The notes under the pieces were generated by a model. That model was not told the DNA's origin, did no database searches, and saw only the letters and a program-made list of their open reading frames with translations. Shown here piece after piece: positions 1 to 8,848 of a stretch of DNA of 64,000 bases. Numbering within the stretch: position 1 is the stretch's first letter; every line of letters begins with the position of its first letter. The stretch lies in the NCBI RefSeq assembly GCF_900626135.1, contig NZ_LR130785.1, forward strand, positions 62,001 to 126,000. The letters are read 5' to 3'. The translations under genes were made by a program, and so were the position numbers. This DNA is from Senegalia massiliensis (GTDB lineage Bacteria; Bacillota; Clostridia; Tissierellales; SIT17).

Positions 1-242
<242 letters not shown>

Positions 243-245
243 TTT

Positions 246-285
246 AAAAGAGATATATTGACTCGAGTCAATCTATCTCTTTTTT
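246..285. terminator. Bidirectional rho-independent terminator
   Basis: A nearly perfect inverted repeat (AAGAGATA..TTGACTCGAGTCAA..TATCTCTT) flanked by A and T runs, between the ABC-F gene and the convergent VOC gene. It can serve both strands. Confidence 0.85.
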
Positions 286-293
286 ATATTTCC

Positions 294-644
294 TTATAAA
301 AACTTTTGTACTTCTATAGTGTATCCATTATTATCCTTTAAAAAGAAATGATATATATTAAACTTTTCGTTCTTTTTAGGCTTATCTTCTATATTTATCC
401 CCTTATTTTTAATACTTTCATACATTTTATCTACATCATCAACTATTAATGTGAGAATAGGACTTTTCTCATCTATAGTTTTATTTATATGAGTGCAAAA
501 CCCAATAGATGATCCCTGATTTATTTTATAAATCATACATGTTTTTTGGTCTTTATAAAGTTCAAGTTCTAATACATTTCTATAAAAATCATCAGTTTTT
601 TTTAGATTATTTGTTCCTAAAAACAATATAAACTCATTATACAT
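294..644 (-). CDS. VOC (glyoxalase/bleomycin-resistance) family protein
   Basis: A 116-residue single VOC-fold protein. The N-terminal FILFLGTNNLKKTDDFYR segment, the central LTLIVDDVD strand and the C-terminal DNNGYTIEVQ strand match the beta-alpha-beta-beta-beta modules of the vicinal oxygen chelate superfamily. The start is the ATG at 644, preceded by AGAGGTG; the longer open frame upstream runs into hemL and lacks its own ribosome site. It is the last gene of the hem operon and its Shine-Dalgarno overlaps the hemL stop, so it is probably cotranscribed. Substrate cannot be told; a role in tetrapyrrole synthesis is not implied. Confidence 0.75.
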   Translation of the reverse strand: MYNEFILFLGTNNLKKTDDFYRNVLELELYKDQKTCMIYKINQGSSIGFCTHINKTIDEKSPILTLIVDDVDKMYESIKNKGINIEDKPKKNEKFNIYHFFLKDNNGYTIEVQKFL

Positions 645-654
645 TTTTTCACCT

Positions 655-1947
655 CTACTTTTTAAAAGCCACTTTAAATGCCTTTCCTGCTGCATCTATT
701 GTTTTTTCTATATCGCAATCTGTATGTGCTGTTGATAAAAATAATCCTTCAAATTGTGCTGGTGGTAAAAGAATTCCTTGCTTTAGCATTTCTTTAAAGA
801 ATACCTTATATTTATCTGTATCTGATTTCATAACTTGACTGTAACTATCTACAGGTCCTTGTGACATAAATATACATATCATAGCTTTTACTCTATTTAT
901 AGTCACATCTATATTTAATTTTTCTATATGTTCATTTAATCCTTTTTCTAACTTCTTAGCCTTTTTTTCTAAATCACAATATATTTCCTTGTTATTTTCA
1001 AGTATTTCTAAAGTATTATAGCCCATATACATTGCTAATGGGTTCCCTGAAAGCGTTCCTGCTTGATATACACCACCTAATGGTGCTATCATATCCATTA
1101 TTTCAGCTTTTCCACCATAAGCACCTACTGGAAGTCCTCCACCTATAATTTTTCCAAAGCAAGTGAGATCTGGATTTATATCATATATTCCCTGGGCACC
1201 AGAGTATGATAATCTAAATCCTGTTATAACTTCATCAAATATAAGTAGGGAGTTATATTCCTTTGTAATTTCTCTAAGACCTTCTAGGAATTCTTTCTTG
1301 GCTTCAACTACTCCCATATTTCCTGCTACTGGTTCTACTATTACTGCTGCTATATCATTTGAATCTTGAAATGCTTTTTTCACTGAATCTATATTGTTAT
1401 ATTCACATACTATTGTATCTTCTATTACTGTAGAATTTACTCCAGGGCTTGTAGGAATTCCATAAGTAAGTGTACCTGAACCTGACTTCACAAGTAATCC
1501 ATCTGAATGACCATGATAACAACCTTCAAATTTTATTATTTTTTTCTTTTTTGTATAAGCTCTTGCAAGTCTTAAGGCACTCATTGTAGCTTCTGTCCCT
1601 GAATTTACCATTCTCACTTTTTCTACTGAAGGGTATGCATCTACTATTTTCTTTGCCATTTTAGTTTCTATTTGAGTAGGAAGTCCATAACTTGTACCTT
1701 TTTTAAATTCATCCTCTATTCCATTTACTAACTTTTCATTACTATGTCCTAATATAAGTGGTCCCCATGAGCAAATATAGTCAATATATTCATTTCCATC
1801 TAAATCATATATTTTACTTCCTTTAGCTTTTTCTATAAATATTGGAGCTATATCTACAGAACCAAAAGCTCTTACAGGGCTATTTACTCCCCCTGGAATA
1901 TATTTTTTAGCTTCATCAAATGCTTTCTTTGACTTTTCAAATTCCAT
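655..1947 (-). CDS. hemL: Glutamate-1-semialdehyde 2,1-aminomutase
   Basis: A 430-residue PLP enzyme that converts glutamate-1-semialdehyde to 5-aminolevulinate, the second step of the C5 pathway after HemA. It shows YIPGGVNSPVRAF near the N-terminus, NSGTEATM (about 115-122), VEPVAGNMG, the FDEVITGFR aspartate motif and the Schiff-base lysine K266 in CFGKIIGGGLPVGA. Length is normal. Its ATG shares one base with the hemB stop (TAATG), with an AGGGGGAG ribosome site inside the hemB end, so translation is coupled. Cytoplasmic, in the riboswitch-controlled cbiX-hemA operon. Confidence 0.97.
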   Translation of the reverse strand: MEFEKSKKAFDEAKKYIPGGVNSPVRAFGSVDIAPIFIEKAKGSKIYDLDGNEYIDYICSWGPLILGHSNEKLVNGIEDEFKKGTSYGLPTQIETKMAKKIVDAYPSVEKVRMVNSGTEATMSALRLARAYTKKKKIIKFEGCYHGHSDGLLVKSGSGTLTYGIPTSPGVNSTVIEDTIVCEYNNIDSVKKAFQDSNDIAAVIVEPVAGNMGVVEAKKEFLEGLREITKEYNSLLIFDEVITGFRLSYSGAQGIYDINPDLTCFGKIIGGGLPVGAYGGKAEIMDMIAPLGGVYQAGTLSGNPLAMYMGYNTLEILENNKEIYCDLEKKAKKLEKGLNEHIEKLNIDVTINRVKAMICIFMSQGPVDSYSQVMKSDTDKYKVFFKEMLKQGILLPPAQFEGLFLSTAHTDCDIEKTIDAAGKAFKVAFKK

Positions 1948-2924
1948 TAATTTCTCCCCCTTAGTTTTTCTGCTATTTCTTTTGCAAAATATGTTATTAT
2001 AATATCTGCTCCTGCTCTTTTTATAGATAATAATGATTCATATATCACTTTTTCATCCATTAATCCATTTTTTATAGCCATCTTAATCATGGCATATTCA
2101 CCACTTACATTATATGCTGCTATTGGTATATTATATTTTTCATCTACCCTTCTTATTATATCAAGATAAGAAAGTGCTGGTTTTACCATTATAATATCTG
2201 CACCTTCATTTATATCAATCTCTGCTTCTCTTAATGATTCCTTAGGGTTTGCAAAATCCATTTGATAACTGCTTCTATCTCCAAATGATGGTGCTGAATG
2301 AGCTGCGTCTCTAAATGGCCCATAAAATGATGATGCATATTTTATACTATAACTCATAATAGGTATCTCCTTAAAACCTTCACTATCAAGTTCTCTTCTC
2401 ATATGAGCTATTCTTCCGTCCATCATATCTGATGGGGCTACCATATCTGCTCCAGCTTTTGCATGACTTACTGCTATTTTTGATAGTTTTTCAACTGTAG
2501 TATCATTTTCTATTTTCCCATCTTCAGTTAATAATCCACAATGACCATGATCTGTATATTGACACATACATATATCTGTAATTATATATATATCTGTAAT
2601 TTCTTTTTTTACTTCTCTTATTGCACGTTGAACTATTCCATCATTACTATATGCACTACTACCGATATTATCCTTTTTATCAGGTAAACCAAATAACATT
2701 ATATAATGAATACCTAATTTAGTTAATTCTTTTACTTCTTCAACTAATTTATCTATTGAAAAATGATAATTATTTGGTAATGAAGGAATTTCTTTTTTAA
2801 TACCTTTTCCTTCCACTACAAATAGTGGATATACTAAATCTTCTATGTTTAACTTAGCTTCTCTTACTAAATTTCTTATTATCTCATTTGCCCTTAAACG
2901 TCTTGGTCTGTTTTTTAATTCCAC
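1947..2924 (-). CDS. hemB: Delta-aminolevulinic acid dehydratase (porphobilinogen synthase)
   Basis: Condenses two 5-aminolevulinate molecules to porphobilinogen. The [17 protein letters not shown] start, the zinc-site cysteines in [12 protein letters not shown], and two active-site lysine regions (SYSIKYAS and [11 protein letters not shown]) are visible. A start at GTG 2924 is preferred because AGGAAG lies at proper distance upstream; an ATG 18 bases further upstream (2942) has no ribosome site and lies inside the previous gene. About 325 residues, the usual length. Clustered with hemC and hemL in one operon. Confidence 0.95.
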   Translation of the reverse strand: MELKNRPRRLRANEIIRNLVREAKLNIEDLVYPLFVVEGKGIKKEIPSLPNNYHFSIDKLVEEVKELTKLGIHYIMLFGLPDKKDNIGSSAYSNDGIVQRAIREVKKEITDIYIITDICMCQYTDHGHCGLLTEDGKIENDTTVEKLSKIAVSHAKAGADMVAPSDMMDGRIAHMRRELDSEGFKEIPIMSYSIKYASSFYGPFRDAAHSAPSFGDRSSYQMDFANPKESLREAEIDINEGADIIMVKPALSYLDIIRRVDEKYNIPIAAYNVSGEYAMIKMAIKNGLMDEKVIYESLLSIKRAGADIIITYFAKEIAEKLRGRN

Positions 2925-2928
2925 TTTC

Positions 2929-4425
2929 TCACTTCCTATCATTTAATATAGAATCTATTATTCCATCTATTGTATATTCTTTTGCTTCACTATATACTTT
3001 AAATCCTAATTCCTCTATTGTAGATGACGTAACAGGTCCTATTGATATTAGTTTTGCCTTACTTAATAACTTCTTATTTTCTTTACCTACAATTTCAAAG
3101 AAATTTTCAACAGTAGATGAAGATGTAAATGTAATATAATCTACATTTTTAAAATTATCTATGAAATCATCACTTTTACTATCATCTACAACTGTGGTAT
3201 ATGTATGTATTTCACATACATTTGATATTTGGTTTAATTTTTCTACTATAAACTTTCTTCCTTTAGCTGACCTAGGCAAAAGTATATTGTCACCTTTTTT
3301 TACTTTATCTTTTAATAGTCCATATAATTCTTCTTGTTTGTACGTTTTAGGCATTATATCTGCTACTATTCCAAATTGTTTTAATTTTTCTGTAGTAGAT
3401 TTACCTATTGATACTATTTTAGAGTTTTTAAGCCATCTACTATCATAACCCATTTTATATAATTCTTTAAAAAATATTTCTACTCCATTTTCACTTGTTA
3501 GTATTATATAGTTATATTTATCTATATTTTTTATTTCATTTATTAACTTTGTATTTTCTAGTTTTTCTATTTTTATTGTTGGAAACTCTATTGGATTTGC
3601 TCCTAATTCTCGTAATTTTTCTATCATAGAACTATTTTGAGCTCGTGAACGTGTTACAACTATATTTTTACCATGTAGTGGTTTTTTCTCAAAGAAGCTT
3701 AATTTTTCTCTATAGTCTACCACATCACCTATTACTATAAGACTTGGTGAAGACATATTTTTCTCCACTGCATAATCATATATCTTATTTAATCTTTCAG
3801 TAATTACTTTTTGATTATTTCTAGTAGCCCAATTTATTATTGCAACAGGAGTATCAGGTTTTTTACCATACTTCATTAATCCCTTAGTTATTTTTTCTAA
3901 ATTTTTCATTCCCATTAAAAAAACTAAAGTTCCATTTAATTTAACTATAGATTCAAAATCAAATTCTTTTTCATCATCACTTAAATGACCTGTGAAAACA
4001 TGAAATGAGGTTGCAACGTTTCTTTGAGTAATAGGAATTCCAGCATAACAAAGCCCACCAATTGCTGAAGTAATTCCTGGTACTACTTCAAATTCTATAT
4101 TATTTTTATATAATTCCTCTCCTTCTTCTCCACCTCTACCAAAGACATAAGGATCTCCACCTTTTAACCTTACTACTGTTTTACCTTCTTTGGCTTTTTC
4201 AACCAATAACTTATTTATTTCACCTTGCTTAAGTGTATGATGATTTGGTTTTTTGCCTACATATATCATTTCACATTCTGTTTTAGATTCTTTTAAAAGG
4301 CTATCATTTACTAATCTATCATATACTATTACATCAGCTTCCTTTAATTTTTCCATTCCTTTTACTGTAATAAGACCTATATCCCCAGGTCCTGCTCCTA
4401 TAAGATAAACTTTACCTTTATTCAT
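2929..4425 (-). CDS. cobA-hemD: Fused uroporphyrinogen-III C-methyltransferase / uroporphyrinogen-III synthase
   Basis: A two-domain fusion of about 498 residues. The N-terminal half (to about residue 240) is a [34 protein letters not shown] and [11 protein letters not shown] are its SAM-binding and substrate loops. The C-terminal half is a HemD domain, starting near [14 protein letters not shown] and ending in IDGIIDSIL. It closes hydroxymethylbilane to uroporphyrinogen III and then methylates C2 and C7 to give precorrin-2. The ATG at 4425 has AGGAG seven bases upstream; a TTG two codons earlier is less likely. The start overlaps the end of hemC. The fusion is common in Clostridia. Confidence 0.96.
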   Translation of the reverse strand: MNKGKVYLIGAGPGDIGLITVKGMEKLKEADVIVYDRLVNDSLLKESKTECEMIYVGKKPNHHTLKQGEINKLLVEKAKEGKTVVRLKGGDPYVFGRGGEEGEELYKNNIEFEVVPGITSAIGGLCYAGIPITQRNVATSFHVFTGHLSDDEKEFDFESIVKLNGTLVFLMGMKNLEKITKGLMKYGKKPDTPVAIINWATRNNQKVITERLNKIYDYAVEKNMSSPSLIVIGDVVDYREKLSFFEKKPLHGKNIVVTRSRAQNSSMIEKLRELGANPIEFPTIKIEKLENTKLINEIKNIDKYNYIILTSENGVEIFFKELYKMGYDSRWLKNSKIVSIGKSTTEKLKQFGIVADIMPKTYKQEELYGLLKDKVKKGDNILLPRSAKGRKFIVEKLNQISNVCEIHTYTTVVDDSKSDDFIDNFKNVDYITFTSSSTVENFFEIVGKENKKLLSKAKLISIGPVTSSTIEELGFKVYSEAKEYTIDGIIDSILNDRK

Positions 4426-5317
4426 CTCCAAACTCCTCTAATACAGTTTTTGCAAGTTCTAATCCTAGTTCTTCTGCTTCACTAATTTTTGAACTCTTTG
4501 TTTTTCTAACTAATTTTTTACCATCTTCATCTCCAAACAATGTATCAAGAATTATTTCATCACCATTTATAGTTGCATATGCTCCTATTGGTATATGACA
4601 GCCCCCATTAACCCCTTTTAAAAATGCTCTTTCAGCTTTTACTTGAATACAAGCTTGTTTTGAAGATATAGAATCTATCATATCTTCTAACTGTTTATCA
4701 TCTTCCCTTATTTCTAGTGCAAGTGCACCTTGACTAGGTGATGGTAATATTATTTCATTAGGTAAATACATAGAAATTTTTTCTTCTAATCCTAATCGTT
4801 TAATACCTGCTGCAGCTAAAACTACTCCATCTAAATTTTCAGTTTTTATCTTTTCTATTCTAGTTTCAATATTACCTCTAATAGGTACTATTTCTAAATC
4901 ATCTCTATAATTTAATAATTGATACTTTCTTCTTTTGCTTCCAGTACCAATTTTAGATCCTCTTGGAAGACTATCTAAGTCACTATATCCTGCTTTTAAT
5001 ATAAGAACATCTCTTGCATCTTCTCTCTCAGGTATAGATGCAAATTTAAGTCCAGTTGGCAAACTAGAAGGCATATCTTTCATGCTATGAATTGCTATAT
5101 CTATTTCACCGTTTAATAAAGCATTTTCAATTTCTTTTACAAATAATCCCTTGTCACCTATTTTATCTAATGGAATATCTTTTATTTTATCACCTTTTGT
5201 GCGTATTACTTTTATCTCAAAGTCTATATTGGGATTTTTCTCCTTTAATTTATCTACTACCCATCTCGTTTGGGTCAGAGCTAATTTACTTCCTCTAGAG
5301 CCTACTTTTATTTTCAT
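4418..5317 (-). CDS. hemC: Porphobilinogen deaminase (hydroxymethylbilane synthase)
   Basis: A 299-residue enzyme polymerising four porphobilinogens. It has the N-terminal GSRGSKLALTQ, the catalytic aspartate in HSMKDMPSSLP (about residue 81), the arginine-rich GTGSKRRKYQL loop, SPSQGALALE, and the dipyrromethane-cofactor cysteine C240 in GVNGGCHIPIGAY. Its ATG lies within the end of the upstream dehydrogenase gene, with AAGGGGAG eleven bases before it; the 3' end overlaps cobA-hemD. Cytoplasmic. Confidence 0.97.
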   Translation of the reverse strand: MKIKVGSRGSKLALTQTRWVVDKLKEKNPNIDFEIKVIRTKGDKIKDIPLDKIGDKGLFVKEIENALLNGEIDIAIHSMKDMPSSLPTGLKFASIPEREDARDVLILKAGYSDLDSLPRGSKIGTGSKRRKYQLLNYRDDLEIVPIRGNIETRIEKIKTENLDGVVLAAAGIKRLGLEEKISMYLPNEIILPSPSQGALALEIREDDKQLEDMIDSISSKQACIQVKAERAFLKGVNGGCHIPIGAYATINGDEIILDTLFGDEDGKKLVRKTKSSKISEAEELGLELAKTVLEEFGDE

Positions 5318-5915
5318 ATAATTTTTTTCTCCCCTTTAAATCATCTAAGCTCAAATTTATTATTTCATTTAATATTTCCTTTTTTCTTTTCTCATCATTA
5401 CATTTTTCTAATACTATTTTTCTTATATCACCTAATAATTTTAAGAACTCTATATACTTTTCATCATACTTTTTTTCTAATTCAAATATTATACTCTTTG
5501 AAAGTGATGGACTTTTTCCATTTGTTGAAACAGATATTGTAAGATCTCCTCTTTTAAAAGTAGAAGGTACAATGAAATCAGAATTCTTACCTGTTATATT
5601 ATTACATAATATGTTTTCATCTTTACAATCAATACTTATTTTTCTATTTAACTTTTTATCATCAGTTGCTGCTATTACTATTGAAGAATTTAAAATATAC
5701 TTTTTATTATACTTATCTTTTATTATATTAATTTTATTTTTATAATTATAAAACTCAGATTCTATTTTAGGGCTTATAATGCTTAGTTTCCCCCCATATT
5801 CCATTAACTTTTTAGCTTTTCTTAGAGCTACCTTTCCTGCTCCTATTATTACTATATTTTTATCTTTTAAATTTAGCATAACTGGATAAAATGAAGTTTC
5901 TTCTTTATAACTCAT
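5295..5915 (-). CDS. Precorrin-2 dehydrogenase (Met8/SirC/CysG-N type)
   Basis: A 206-residue protein with a Rossmann start (NIVIIGAGKVALRKAKKL) and the SirC/Met8 signature VSTNGKSPSLSKSI, which oxidises precorrin-2 to sirohydrochlorin with NAD+. Some family members also insert metal; here the adjacent CbiX can do that. It sits between hemA and hemC with overlaps at both ends (11 and 23 bases). Length fits the stand-alone dehydrogenase rather than full CysG, whose methyltransferase half is the separate cobA-hemD gene. Confidence 0.9.
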   Translation of the reverse strand: MSYKEETSFYPVMLNLKDKNIVIIGAGKVALRKAKKLMEYGGKLSIISPKIESEFYNYKNKINIIKDKYNKKYILNSSIVIAATDDKKLNRKISIDCKDENILCNNITGKNSDFIVPSTFKRGDLTISVSTNGKSPSLSKSIIFELEKKYDEKYIEFLKLLGDIRKIVLEKCNDEKRKKEILNEIINLSLDDLKGRKKLYENKSRL

Positions 5916-7143
5916 AAATATCTGACATCATTTCTATATAATTATCTAGTTTTTCTTTATCATTTATTTGCTTTAATTTAATTGCTGGATTTCTAATTAT
6001 TCTTTTAAATGAAGAATGTATTATCTTTTCCATTATTTTTTTATCTCTTGAACTTAAATCTATTTTTCTAAATATATATTCTAAGGTGTTTTTCTCTATT
6101 TCCTCACATTTATCACTCATACTTTTAACTATAGGATCTACTTTTAAAGTATCTATCCAATTTTTAAAACTAATTATATCTTCATTTATTAAACTTTTAG
6201 CTTTTTTGGATAATTCTTTTCTTTTAACTTCATTTTTTTCTGAGATTTCCTTTAAATTATCTATATTATAAAGATTTACATTTTCTAGCTCTTCTACATC
6301 CTCTTCTACATCACGTGGTAGTGCAAGATCTAAAATATATAAATTCTTTTCTAATTTCTTCATATCTTTCTTCCTTATTATATGATGAGGACAGGCTGTT
6401 GCTGTTATGAGTATATCTATATCTTTTATAATATTATATCTATCATCATACTCAATTGGAGTTACATTTTCATATAATTCTTTTATTTTATATAATTTAT
6501 CATGACTTCTATTTGACATGAAAATTTCATCTAAATTTTCTTCTTCTAAGTATTTAAGAGCTAGATTTCCCATTTTTCCTAATCCTATAATAAGTGCTTT
6601 TTTGCCTTTTAAATCAATTTTCTCTTTTAAAAATTTAACTCCTATATAACTTATGGAAAGAGGTATTTCTGAAATTTTAAGTTCTTTTTTTACTTTTTTA
6701 GCTGTAGTAACTGATTCTCTAAATAATTTATTTAATCTTTTGCCACTTCCGCCTATTTCCATAGCTAACCTATGTGCTTCTTTTACTTGTCCTAAAATTT
6801 GATCTTCACCAAGTACTATAGATTTTAAACCAGATGCTACTTCATATAAATGATAAATTGATTCTATCTCTTTTTTTACGAAAAAATATTTATCAATTTG
6901 CTTTATATCTGACTTTTTTCTATAAATATTTTTAACTACTTCTATATCCCTATCTACATTTCCATCTTCACTATATATATATATTTCACTTCTATTGCAG
7001 GTAGAAAGTATAATACACTCTTTTACTCCACTATCTAAAAGATATGTTGTAGTTTCTATTTTCATACTATCTGTAAAAGCTACTTTTTCTCTAATATCTG
7101 TTGTTGCTGTATTGTGATTTATTCCTACTACTGAAATATTCAT
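5905..7143 (-). CDS. hemA: Glutamyl-tRNA reductase
   Basis: The first committed tetrapyrrole step: NADPH reduction of glutamyl-tRNA to glutamate-1-semialdehyde. About 412 residues. The catalytic cysteine is C49 in ILSTCNRSEIY; VGINH begins the protein, GEDQILGQVK follows, and the NADPH site is GLGKMGNLAL. The C-terminal dimerisation helices are present. The ATG at 7143 follows AGGAG at nine bases; an in-frame TTG three codons upstream is rejected. Its placement behind cbiX under a cobalamin riboswitch suggests flux into the pathway is set by cobalamin. Confidence 0.96.
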   Translation of the reverse strand: MNISVVGINHNTATTDIREKVAFTDSMKIETTTYLLDSGVKECIILSTCNRSEIYIYSEDGNVDRDIEVVKNIYRKKSDIKQIDKYFFVKKEIESIYHLYEVASGLKSIVLGEDQILGQVKEAHRLAMEIGGSGKRLNKLFRESVTTAKKVKKELKISEIPLSISYIGVKFLKEKIDLKGKKALIIGLGKMGNLALKYLEEENLDEIFMSNRSHDKLYKIKELYENVTPIEYDDRYNIIKDIDILITATACPHHIIRKKDMKKLEKNLYILDLALPRDVEEDVEELENVNLYNIDNLKEISEKNEVKRKELSKKAKSLINEDIISFKNWIDTLKVDPIVKSMSDKCEEIEKNTLEYIFRKIDLSSRDKKIMEKIIHSSFKRIIRNPAIKLKQINDKEKLDNYIEMMSDIYEL

Positions 7144-7167
7144 AGATATCAACTCCTGATCCTATTT

Positions 7168-7533
7168 CTAATTAACACTTTCTGCACGTTCAAGTAATAT
7201 ATCACCTAAAACTGGCTCAACTCCTAATGGTTTAGATATTTTAAAATTAACTCCTTCATATTTATTATCTAGCTCTTCTATTATATGAGGTATATCTTCT
7301 TTTATATGAATTCCTTCATATAAAAAATAAGGTACTACTGTTATATCTTTTATATCTTCATTAACCATTTCTTCTACTACTTCTGATATGAAAGGTTTAC
7401 TTATCTCCATATAAGCACCTTTTATAATATACTTATCTGTTTTTTCTTTTACAATATCTATCATATCAGAAAATCCTTTTTTTGCTTCATTTGATCTACT
7501 TCCATGTCCTATAATTAACAATCCTTTTTTCAT
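7168..7533 (-). CDS. cbiX: Short-form sirohydrochlorin cobaltochelatase
   Basis: A 121-residue single-domain chelatase (CbiX-S), half the size of the two-domain CbiX, so it should work as a dimer. The metal/proton histidines are in IIGHGSR (about residue 9) and YEGIHIKEDIPH (about 76). It inserts cobalt into sirohydrochlorin to start the anaerobic cobalamin branch. It is the first gene behind the riboswitch and terminator at 7568-7813, with AAAGGTGATATA before the ATG. No CbiK is seen in the window. Confidence 0.93.
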   Translation of the reverse strand: MKKGLLIIGHGSRSNEAKKGFSDMIDIVKEKTDKYIIKGAYMEISKPFISEVVEEMVNEDIKDITVVPYFLYEGIHIKEDIPHIIEELDNKYEGVNFKISKPLGVEPVLGDILLERAESVN

Positions 7534-7567
7534 TATATCACCTTTTCTCTCATTTTTATTTTATAAC

Positions 7568-7595
7568 AAAAAAATCCTACCATAGAGGCAGGATT
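7568..7595 (-). terminator. Riboswitch expression-platform terminator (cbiX operon)
   Basis: On the minus strand AATCCTGCC and GGTAGGATT pair around a short loop (one G-U pair) and are followed by seven T residues. It lies between the cobalamin aptamer and the cbiX ribosome site, the position expected for ligand-dependent termination. Confidence 0.85.
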
Positions 7596-7625
7596 AAATA
7601 TACTAATATATTCATACTAGTAAAT

Positions 7626-7813
7626 CCTTCCCTCCGAAGGTTACTTCGTAAAATCAGGCAGGTCTCCTGGCTTACCATCATCCTACTTTCTCTCCTTCCC
7701 ATTCTAATGAATAGTGGACTTGAGATTTCGTTATGGTTACAGTAGCGGGGGCTGCAGAGGTTTCTCACCTCTTTCCCTATTAATCATAAGTATGAACCTA
7801 ATTTTAATATTCG
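7626..7813 (-). ncRNA. Cobalamin riboswitch 1 (cbiX-hem operon)
   Basis: The minus strand reads the cobalamin aptamer: GAGGTGAGAAACCTC hairpin, the GCAGCCCCCGCTACTGTAA core, and the B12 box AGCCAGGAGACCTGCC (about 7659-7674). It is almost identical to the copies at 22077 and 32690. The terminator just downstream makes it a transcription-off switch for cbiX and the hem genes. Confidence 0.95.
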
Positions 7814-7831
7814 ATTTTTATTGTTAAATAT

Positions 7832-7860
7832 ATATTATCATTTGTTTGAGGGGTTGTAAA
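7832..7860 (-). promoter_or_regulatory. Sigma-A promoter of riboswitch 1
   Basis: TTTACA (7855-7860), a 17-base spacer, and TAATAT (7832-7837) on the minus strand. The same arrangement is conserved upstream of riboswitches 3 and 4. Confidence 0.75.
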
Positions 7861-7955
7861 TAGAATACATATCAAAAATTAATCGAAAAGTATTTTTATT
7901 GATTAATTCGTAATTGAATAATAAAATTAATATTTATAATTTTATTTATCTTATA

Positions 7956-8005
7956 CTAAAAACACATAATAAATAAGAATATTCTTATTTATTATGTGTT
8001 TTTAG
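7956..8005. terminator. Perfect 50-bp palindrome, likely terminator
   Basis: A gap-free inverted repeat (CTAAAAACACATAATAAATA and its complement) just after the stop of the lipoprotein gene at 8034. It ends each arm in T5, so it can terminate either strand. It sits in the 170-base stretch between that gene and the riboswitch 1 promoter, which otherwise holds only AT-rich DNA. Confidence 0.75.
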
Positions 8006-8033
8006 ATAATTTAGTATTAAATATTTGGTGAAA

Positions 8034-8612
8034 TTAATTTACTTTTATCGCCTTCGAGTCTTTAGTCATATTTGATAATGCCTCTATACCATCAAGGATA
8101 CTTACTACTGATCCTTCTTTATTGATTACTAAAAGATTGTATTTTTGTTTATCTGTAATTGAATCAGGTAATTCTTTTTTGGGTAATTCTTCTTTGAAAA
8201 TTATATTATAACTTAACTGATTATTTGTTGGAACATGTTTTATTAAATCAGTTGAAGTTTTTTCCACAACCTCTCTAATCCTTTCAGGATATTCAAGTGA
8301 AAAATAATATTCCACCTTATTTTCTGATAAAAATTTATATAATTCTTCACTCATGATGATTTTTAAATTATAAACCAATTTATTATCTTCTATGTTAATA
8401 ATAAAATCTTTTATCAAAAAATCATTTGGTACAAATTTTTCACCAAAATCTAAAATTTCTTGTTTATTTATGGAAGAGTTTAATTCTTCTTTATCATTTA
8501 CTTCTTGAGAATCTTTAGGGATATTATTTTGATTAGTAGCATCCTTATTATTGGAATTATTACATCCACTTAATAAAAATATTATTAAAATAGCACTTAA
8601 AATTCTTTTCAT
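8034..8612 (-). CDS. Putative lipoprotein of unknown function
   Basis: A 192-residue protein with a lipoprotein signal: KR, a hydrophobic ILSAILIIFL core and lipobox LLSGC, then an Asn/Asp/Lys-rich linker to about residue 50. The mature domain is not recognised. The start has only a weak ribosome site (AGTAGTGATAAATA before ATG). Directly upstream is the degenerate riboswitch copy, without a terminator or recognisable promoter. It is probably cotranscribed with the metalloprotease-like lipoprotein upstream. Confidence 0.8.
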   Translation of the reverse strand: MKRILSAILIIFLLSGCNNSNNKDATNQNNIPKDSQEVNDKEELNSSINKQEILDFGEKFVPNDFLIKDFIINIEDNKLVYNLKIIMSEELYKFLSENKVEYYFSLEYPERIREVVEKTSTDLIKHVPTNNQLSYNIIFKEELPKKELPDSITDKQKYNLLVINKEGSVVSILDGIEALSNMTKDSKAIKVN

Positions 8613-8637
8613 TATTTATCACTACTTTCTAGCAATT

Positions 8638-8848
8638 TCTTCCCTCTGAAGGAATATTTTTTAAAAATTAGGTAGGTCTCTTGACTTACTATCCTCCTAC
8701 TTTCTCTCCTTCCCATTCTAATGAATAACGGATTTGAGATTTCGTTATGGTTATAGTAGCGAGGGCTGCAGAGGTTTCTCACCTCTTTCCCTATTAATCA
8801 TAAGTATGAACTTAATTTTAATATTTGATTTTTATAGTTAAATATATT
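8638..8848 (-). ncRNA. Degenerate cobalamin riboswitch copy (riboswitch 2)
   Basis: Clearly homologous to riboswitches 1, 3 and 4 along its whole length but altered at conserved places: the B12 box reads AGTCAAGAGACCTACC and the core GCAGCCCTCGCTACTATAA. It lacks the TTTACA/TAATAT promoter; homology stops inside the former leader, exactly at the 3' end of the upstream coding region. No terminator follows. It is either a decaying duplicate or a drifted intercistronic element acting on the lipoprotein gene at 8034-8612. Confidence 0.75.

Noticed and set aside
5295-5915. Full siroheme synthase (CysG)
   Set aside because: Only the dehydrogenase part is present; the methyltransferase is in the separate cobA-hemD fusion.
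7577-7768. A 63-codon minus-strand frame within riboswitch 1
   Set aside because: The sequence is the conserved aptamer RNA; the frame has no ribosome site and is not kept in the other copies.
7956-8005. Phage attachment or mobile-element end
   Set aside because: No integrase or target duplication nearby; the position after a stop codon and the T-rich arms fit a terminator.
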